9,411 nucleotides of DNA from positions 1 to 9,411 of the forward strand of contig CACXNN010000039.1 of assembly GCA_902768995.1 (NCBI GenBank). Direction: 5' to 3'. Of the stretch, positions 6,556-9,411 are shown in pieces. Both the position numbers and the translations under genes were made by a program. A model generated the notes under the pieces. The model was not told where the DNA came from. It saw nothing but the letters and a program-made list of their open reading frames with translations, and made no database searches. The DNA comes from an uncultured Eubacteriales bacterium. Its GTDB lineage: Bacteria; Bacillota; Clostridia; Christensenellales; CAG-138. The stretch's first letter is position 1; every line of letters begins with the position of its first letter.

Positions 6556-6868
6556 ATGATCGTCAAAATCGTCATACGAGGTCGATATCGACCTGCCGGG
6601 CTTTGCGAAGGAAGAGATCAAGCTGGAGCTGAACAACGGTTACCTCACGATTAATGCCGAAAAGAACCTGGATCAGAACAAGGAAAAGCACGGCAAGCTG
6701 ATTCGGCAGGAGCGTTATTCGGGCTCGATGCAGCGCAGCTTCTATGTGGGTGAAGAAATCACGGAGGAGGATGTCAAGGCATCGTTCCAGCACGGCGTGT
6801 TGAAGCTGTTGATTCCGAAGAAGGAAAAGAGAGCCCTACCCGAGAAAAAGACGATCGCGATCGAATAA
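6556..6868 (+). pseudogene. Small heat-shock protein (Hsp20/alpha-crystallin), N-terminally truncated and frameshifted
   Basis: From 6560 the frame ending at TAA 6866-6868 encodes a clear alpha-crystallin domain: SSYEVDIDLPGF near the start, RQERYSGSMQRSFYVGEE in the middle, the GVLKLLIPK strand, and an IAI (I-x-I) tail near the C-terminus. Hsp20 chaperones are normally about 140-150 residues; only about 100 remain and the N-terminal oligomerisation region is missing. The ribosome site (GAGGTG, 6543-6548) leads to ATG 6556, but that ATG is out of frame with the domain. Its own frame runs into unrelated residues, while the Hsp20 frame has a TGA at 6557-6559 and no plausible start until far into the domain. 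Dropping one A from the AAAA run at 6565-6568 would join ATG to the domain as MIVKSSYEVD. The repeat ATCGTCA (6559-6565 and 6568-6574) at the junction suggests a deletion scar. An assembly error is possible. Confidence 0.8.
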
Positions 6869-6886
6869 TCGCAAAACAGGCAAATG

Positions 6887-6917
6887 AACAGCCGAGGGAT
6901 TTCCCCGGCTGTTTTTT
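6887..6917 (+). terminator. Rho-independent terminator after the hsp20 remnant
   Basis: AACAGCCG (6887-6894) pairs with CGGCTGTT (6906-6913). The interior can extend the stem through GGG/CCC, and six T residues at 6912-6917 follow. A textbook plus-strand terminator 18 bases after the hsp20 stop, so the remnant still has both promoter and terminator. Confidence 0.85.
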
Positions 6918-7108
6918 GTTCGACAATCGCTTGGCGGCGAAAGTTCAGTACACGCTTGGTATATGTTCTTATACCCATAAAAAACCAAGGACATTTCTCT
7001 TTGCTGCTGTATAAAACCTTATTTGATGAATCTCAACCGGGAATAGAGGGCGTACTGTAGATGACCGGTGAAAGCCCAGGCGGTTTCATCAGATCATAAA
7101 AATGACTG
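6918..7108. other. Intergenic stretch before the radical SAM cassette
   Basis: No gene is seen. It holds a small hairpin GGTATA/TATACC (6958-6963 with 6970-6975), which can alternatively pair as CTTGGT/ACCAAG (6955-6960 with 6984-6989). It also has a nested set of complementary segments at 7024-7091: TGATGA with TCATCA, AACCG with CGGTT, and GGGC with GCCC. These could form a structured RNA or be coincidence. No transposase or recombinase fragment is recognisable. Confidence 0.4.
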
Positions 7109-7137
7109 TTGACAAAAGCAGGATTCTCCTATATAGT
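7109..7137 (+). promoter_or_regulatory. Promoter of the MarR-radical SAM operon
   Basis: TTGACA (7109-7114, consensus), 17 bases, TATAGT (7132-7137). The -10 lies inside the left arm of the large inverted repeat at 7123-7163. The start should be near 7143-7145, in the loop between the arms, giving a leader of only about 25 bases before the GTG start. Confidence 0.85.
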
Positions 7138-7163
7138 AGCAATATATTACTATATAGGAGAAT
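7123..7163. promoter_or_regulatory. Large inverted repeat, likely MarR operator
   Basis: Two perfect 16-base arms (7123-7138 and 7148-7163) flank a 9-base centre. Each arm contains the 8-base palindrome CTATATAG (7129-7136 and 7150-7157), whose centres are 21 bases apart, two helical turns, so two regulator dimers could bind the same DNA face. The left arm covers the -10 and the right arm contains the MarR ribosome site AGGAG (7156-7160). Autorepression by the adjacent MarR protein is the natural reading. Confidence 0.85.
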
Positions 7164-7167
7164 TATT

Positions 7168-7605
7168 GTGCGAACCAACGGTGGCTTCCAGATTTCCAAG
7201 ATCAAACAATTAGGGGACCGGGTGTTTGAGAAAATACTGACAGCCCAGGGAATCGAAGCGTTTAATGGCGCTCAGGGCAGGATACTCTATGTGCTTTGGC
7301 AAGAAGACGGAGTGCCGATCAAAACAATCGCAGAGAGGTGCGGGCTGGCTATTACTTCTTTGACGACGATGCTTGAACGTATGGAAAAATCCGGTTTAAT
7401 CATCCGTCAGCAAGATTCCGGAGACAAAAGAAAGACCCTCATCTTCCTTACCGATAAAGCCAAAGCAATGAAGGAAGATTATGACGCCGTCTCTGACAGG
7501 ATGAGCACCATTTTTTATCAGGGTTTTACGGAAGAGGAGATCCGGAACTTTGAGGAGCATCTGGAAAGAATCCGTTTGAATCTGGAAGGGTGGCAGCCGG
7601 AATGA
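7168..7605 (+). CDS. MarR-family transcriptional regulator of the radical SAM pair
   Basis: A 145-residue MarR-type winged-helix regulator. The DNA-binding unit runs from about 47 to 98: GVPIKTIAERCGL leads to the recognition helix AITSLTTMLERMEKSGLI (61-78), and the wing is RQQDSGDKRKTLIFLT (80-95). The terminal helices (about 1-30 and 120-140) form the dimer interface in this family. I chose GTG 7168, with AGGAG seven bases upstream; the longer frame from ATG 7102 would run through the promoter and is rejected. Its stop overlaps the next start as ATGA, so it is translationally coupled to the radical SAM genes. It most likely represses its own operon through the flanking inverted repeat. The ligand, if any, is unknown. 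Confidence 0.9.
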   Translation: MRTNGGFQISKIKQLGDRVFEKILTAQGIEAFNGAQGRILYVLWQEDGVPIKTIAERCGLAITSLTTMLERMEKSGLIIRQQDSGDKRKTLIFLTDKAKAMKEDYDAVSDRMSTIFYQGFTEEEIRNFEEHLERIRLNLEGWQPE

Positions 7606-8300
7606 GTAAGTGTATCAAAGACCTGATCAAAAACCTGAATCTTGTGATTGGCTGCCCGGTCGGATGTGATTATTGCTATGCCCGGAACAACTGCCGGAGA
7701 TTTCATATCACAGATGATTTTTCCAAACCGGAATACTACGAGCAGAAGCTTAAGATCCTGGAACGGGAAAAACCCGGCAACTGGCTGCTGACCGGCATGA
7801 GTGATTTATGCGCCTGGAAAGAAGAATGGCTTGAGGCTGCATTTCAGAAGTTGCGGGAGCATCCGCAGCATGAGGCCGTCTTTTTATCTAAGCGGCCGGA
7901 TCTTTTGAAGATCAATACCGACCTTTCCAATGCCTGGTTTGGTGTGACGATCACCAGAAAATCAGAACTGTGGCGGTTGCAGGCACTGAAGGAGAATGTC
8001 CGCGCAAAGCATTATCACGTGACATTCGAACCGCTTTTTGATGATCCGGGAGAAGTTGACCTCACCGGGATCGACTGGATCGTGGTCGGTACGATGACCG
8101 GCGCAATGAAGAAGAAAGTACATACGGAACCGGCATGGGCATACAGCCTGACAAAGCAGGCTCACGCTTTAAAGATTCCGGTATTTATGAAGGAAGACCT
8201 TGTTTCGATTCTCGGAGAAGAAAACATGATACAGGAGCTTCCTGCTGCATTTAATAAAGTCATGGAGGAACAGAAGAAATGGAACAGCCGGTCAAGGTAG
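7602..8300 (+). CDS. Radical SAM mobile pair protein A (DUF5131/Gp37-like)
   Basis: A 232-residue radical SAM protein. The cluster motif is GCPVGCDYCYA, with Cys18, Cys22 and Cys25 in the canonical CX3CX2C order, so it should bind a 4Fe-4S cluster and cleave S-adenosylmethionine. WFGVTITRKSELWRLQAL and FEPLFDDPGEVDLTGIDWIV further on resemble the DUF5131 (phage Gp37/Gp68-like) group, as does the late IPVFMKEDL. The chain is short for a full TIM barrel, so it may be a partial barrel. I use ATG 7602, which overlaps the MarR stop by four bases; the in-frame GTG at 7590 is less likely. The end overlaps pair protein B by 22 bases. The reaction and substrate are not known; joint action with protein B is inferred from constant pairing. 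Confidence 0.88.
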   Translation: MSKCIKDLIKNLNLVIGCPVGCDYCYARNNCRRFHITDDFSKPEYYEQKLKILEREKPGNWLLTGMSDLCAWKEEWLEAAFQKLREHPQHEAVFLSKRPDLLKINTDLSNAWFGVTITRKSELWRLQALKENVRAKHYHVTFEPLFDDPGEVDLTGIDWIVVGTMTGAMKKKVHTEPAWAYSLTKQAHALKIPVFMKEDLVSILGEENMIQELPAAFNKVMEEQKKWNSRSR

Positions 8301-9187
8301 GCTATGTAGAAACAAAGAGCGTGATGACAAAATCCAACGCACCACTGGGAGGCTATTCTGTCAATCCCTATGTCGGATGCCCTCATGCCTGCAGATATTG
8401 TTACGCTTCTTTCATGAAGCGTTTTACAGGACATACGGAAGACTGGGGCACATTCATGGATGTCAAGGAATGGCCTGAAATCACAAATCCGAAGAAATAT
8501 GCCGGGCAGAAGGTAATTATCGGTACGGTTACCGATGGTTATAATCCCTTGGAGGAAACCTTTGGAAAGACCAGAAAGATTCTGGAGGAGCTGAAGGACA
8601 GCGGCGCGGATATCCTGATCTGCACAAAGTCTGATCTGGTACTCCGCGACCTGGATCTGTTGAAAGAAATCAACAGGAATAACAGACTGACAGTCTCCTG
8701 GTCGGTCAACACACTGGATGAAAGCTTCAAGGACGACATGGATACTGCCGTCAGCATCGAACGCAGGCTTGCCGCGATGAAACAAATCTATGATGCCGGC
8801 ATCCGTACCGTCTGCTTCATTTCTCCCGTATTCCCCGGAATCACGGATATCGAGGCAATCATAGAACAGGCGAAGAATCAGTGTGATCTGGTATGGCTGG
8901 AGAATCTGAACCTGCGAGGCGGTTTTAAGAAGACCATCATGGATTATATTGCAGAGAAATACCCGGATCTGACGCCGCTGTATGATGAAATCTATAACAA
9001 GAAAAACCGCAGCTATTTCGAAGCACTTGAAAAGAAAGCCGAAGAGATTGCCAAGAAGTACGGCTGCAGGTTCGTGGACAATGAAACTCCCTATGAGAGA
9101 GTTCCGCAGGGACATCCCATCATCGTAGATTACTTCTATCACGAAGAAGTTCGTGGAACCGCAAACAGCGGAAAGAGAAACAAATAA
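8279..9187 (+). CDS. Radical SAM mobile pair protein B (spore photoproduct lyase-like group)
   Basis: A 302-residue radical SAM protein. NPYVGCPHACRYCYA carries Cys34, Cys38 and Cys41 (CX3CX2C). Barrel features typical of the COG1533/SplB-like group follow: IIGTVTDGYNPLEE (80-93), ILICTKSDLVLRD (112-124), LTVSWSVNTLDE (137-148) and SPVFPGITD (182-190). A helical C-terminal part rich in Lys and Glu ends with GHPIIVDYFYH. The start ATG 8279 lies inside the end of gene A in another frame, with GGAGG ten bases upstream, so the two are tightly coupled. The substrate is unknown. Resemblance to spore photoproduct lyase is at family level only; no claim of DNA repair is made. No plus-strand terminator with a T-run is seen after it. 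Confidence 0.9.
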   Translation: MEQPVKVGYVETKSVMTKSNAPLGGYSVNPYVGCPHACRYCYASFMKRFTGHTEDWGTFMDVKEWPEITNPKKYAGQKVIIGTVTDGYNPLEETFGKTRKILEELKDSGADILICTKSDLVLRDLDLLKEINRNNRLTVSWSVNTLDESFKDDMDTAVSIERRLAAMKQIYDAGIRTVCFISPVFPGITDIEAIIEQAKNQCDLVWLENLNLRGGFKKTIMDYIAEKYPDLTPLYDEIYNKKNRSYFEALEKKAEEIAKKYGCRFVDNETPYERVPQGHPIIVDYFYHEEVRGTANSGKRNK

Positions 9188-9226
9188 GCAATCTGATAGA
9201 CAGAAATGTCTGAAAAGTACATAAAA

Positions 9227-9250
9227 ACACCTCGGATTTCTCCGAGGTGT
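9227..9250 (-). terminator. Terminator of metG
   Basis: ACACCTCGGA (9227-9236) pairs perfectly with TCCGAGGTGT (9241-9250) around a 4-base loop. On the minus strand the stem runs directly into TTTTT (9227-9223), so it terminates metG 16 bases past the metG stop. It may also stop the convergent radical SAM operon, although no T-run follows on the plus strand. Confidence 0.85.
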
Positions 9251-9266
9251 AAGGGGTGCTATTCGA

Positions 9267-9411
9267 TTAGTACAGCTTCGCGCCGGCGGGGATATGCGGG
9301 TCAACCATGAGCAGGTTCAGCCGTTCTTCGCCGTTCTCCTTGTGGAGGGCGGAGAGGAGCATGCCGCAGGATTCCATGCCCATCATGGGCCGGGGCGGGA
9401 GATTGGTGATG
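9267..9411 (-). CDS. metG: Methionyl-tRNA synthetase, C-terminal end only
   Basis: The last 47 residues of a minus-strand gene that enters from beyond the window. The segment begins ITNLPPRPMMGMESCGMLLS and ends LLMVDPHIPAGAKLY. This is the closing part of the tRNA-binding (EMAP/Trbp111-like) domain appended to clostridial methionyl-tRNA synthetases: the xNLxPRxMMGxES-GM motif, then the P-x-G-x-K ending. The enzyme charges tRNA-Met with methionine in the cytoplasm; this domain improves tRNA capture and dimerisation. A free-standing tRNA-binding protein with the same fold is possible, because the catalytic part is not visible. A terminator follows 16 bases after the stop. Confidence 0.8.
   Translation of the reverse strand, partial: ITNLPPRPMMGMESCGMLLSALHKENGEERLNLLMVDPHIPAGAKLY

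Larger units (their letters stand above)
7109..9187 (+). mobile_element. Radical SAM mobile pair cassette (MarR + rSAM A + rSAM B)
   Basis: Three overlapping genes under one promoter match the known arrangement called the radical SAM mobile pair system, named for its patchy presence and high similarity across distant gut bacteria. Here the block is markedly poorer in G+C than the genes up to about 6350 and than metG, and it lies between two terminators. No integrase, transposase or clear target-site duplication is visible, so the mode of transfer and true ends are unknown; the coordinates given cover only the operon. Confidence 0.55.

Noticed and set aside
7102..7167. Upstream ATG start for the MarR gene
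   Set aside because: The extra 22 codons would be the promoter and operator themselves. GTG 7168 has a well-placed AGGAG and fits MarR length.
8162..9304. Minus-strand open frame of 380 codons
   Set aside because: It is antisense to radical SAM gene B and crosses the metG stop and terminator.
1..9411. CRISPR arrays, tRNA or rRNA genes, transposases, integrases
   Set aside because: I saw no regularly spaced repeats, cloverleaf or rRNA-like sequence, or recombinase motifs on either strand.

Overview
The window looks like a chromosome segment from a high-G+C member of the Clostridia, probably an uncultured gut lineage near Oscillospirales or Christensenellales. The reasons are the gene families present (QueT-type ECF S component, YczE/YitT-like membrane protein, DUF3793, clostridial-style MetRS tail), strong AGGAGG ribosome sites and sigma-A-type promoters. 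The lineage is inferred, because no rRNA or tRNA gene is present. Most of the window is G+C rich (44 of 60 bases at 4381-4440), but about 6360-9260 is clearly poorer (29 of 60 at both 6661-6720 and 7861-7920).

Layout. Bases 1-883, minus strand: a QueT-like queuosine-precursor transporter subunit followed by the start of an unrecognised gene that runs off the window. Divergent from these, 1147-3733, plus strand, is a probable operon: an MFS transporter, a YczE/YitT-like membrane protein and a GNAT acetyltransferase. At 3815-5631, plus strand, a two-domain flavodoxin-fold oxidoreductase is coupled to a small five-helix membrane protein. Convergent with that pair, separated by a strong hairpin, is a DUF3793 gene (5796-6347, minus).

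The DUF3793 gene and a broken small heat-shock gene (hsp20) are transcribed divergently from about 6350-6550. Each promoter has the same kind of 16-base palindrome, GTTAGCrACyGCTAAC, placed at the expected transcription start. This suggests one repressor, possibly metal-responsive, controls both. The hsp20 remnant keeps a good promoter, most of its alpha-crystallin domain and a terminator, but has lost its N-terminal region and its reading frame.

Bases 7109-9187 hold a compact three-gene cassette: a MarR-type regulator and two different radical SAM proteins with overlapping frames. It matches the arrangement that protein-family curators call the 'radical SAM mobile pair' system. Its promoter is embedded in a perfect 16-base-arm inverted repeat that also covers the ribosome site of the MarR gene. 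The pathway is unknown. This cassette is the most interesting part of the window. After it come a minus-strand terminator and the 3' end of metG (methionyl-tRNA synthetase).
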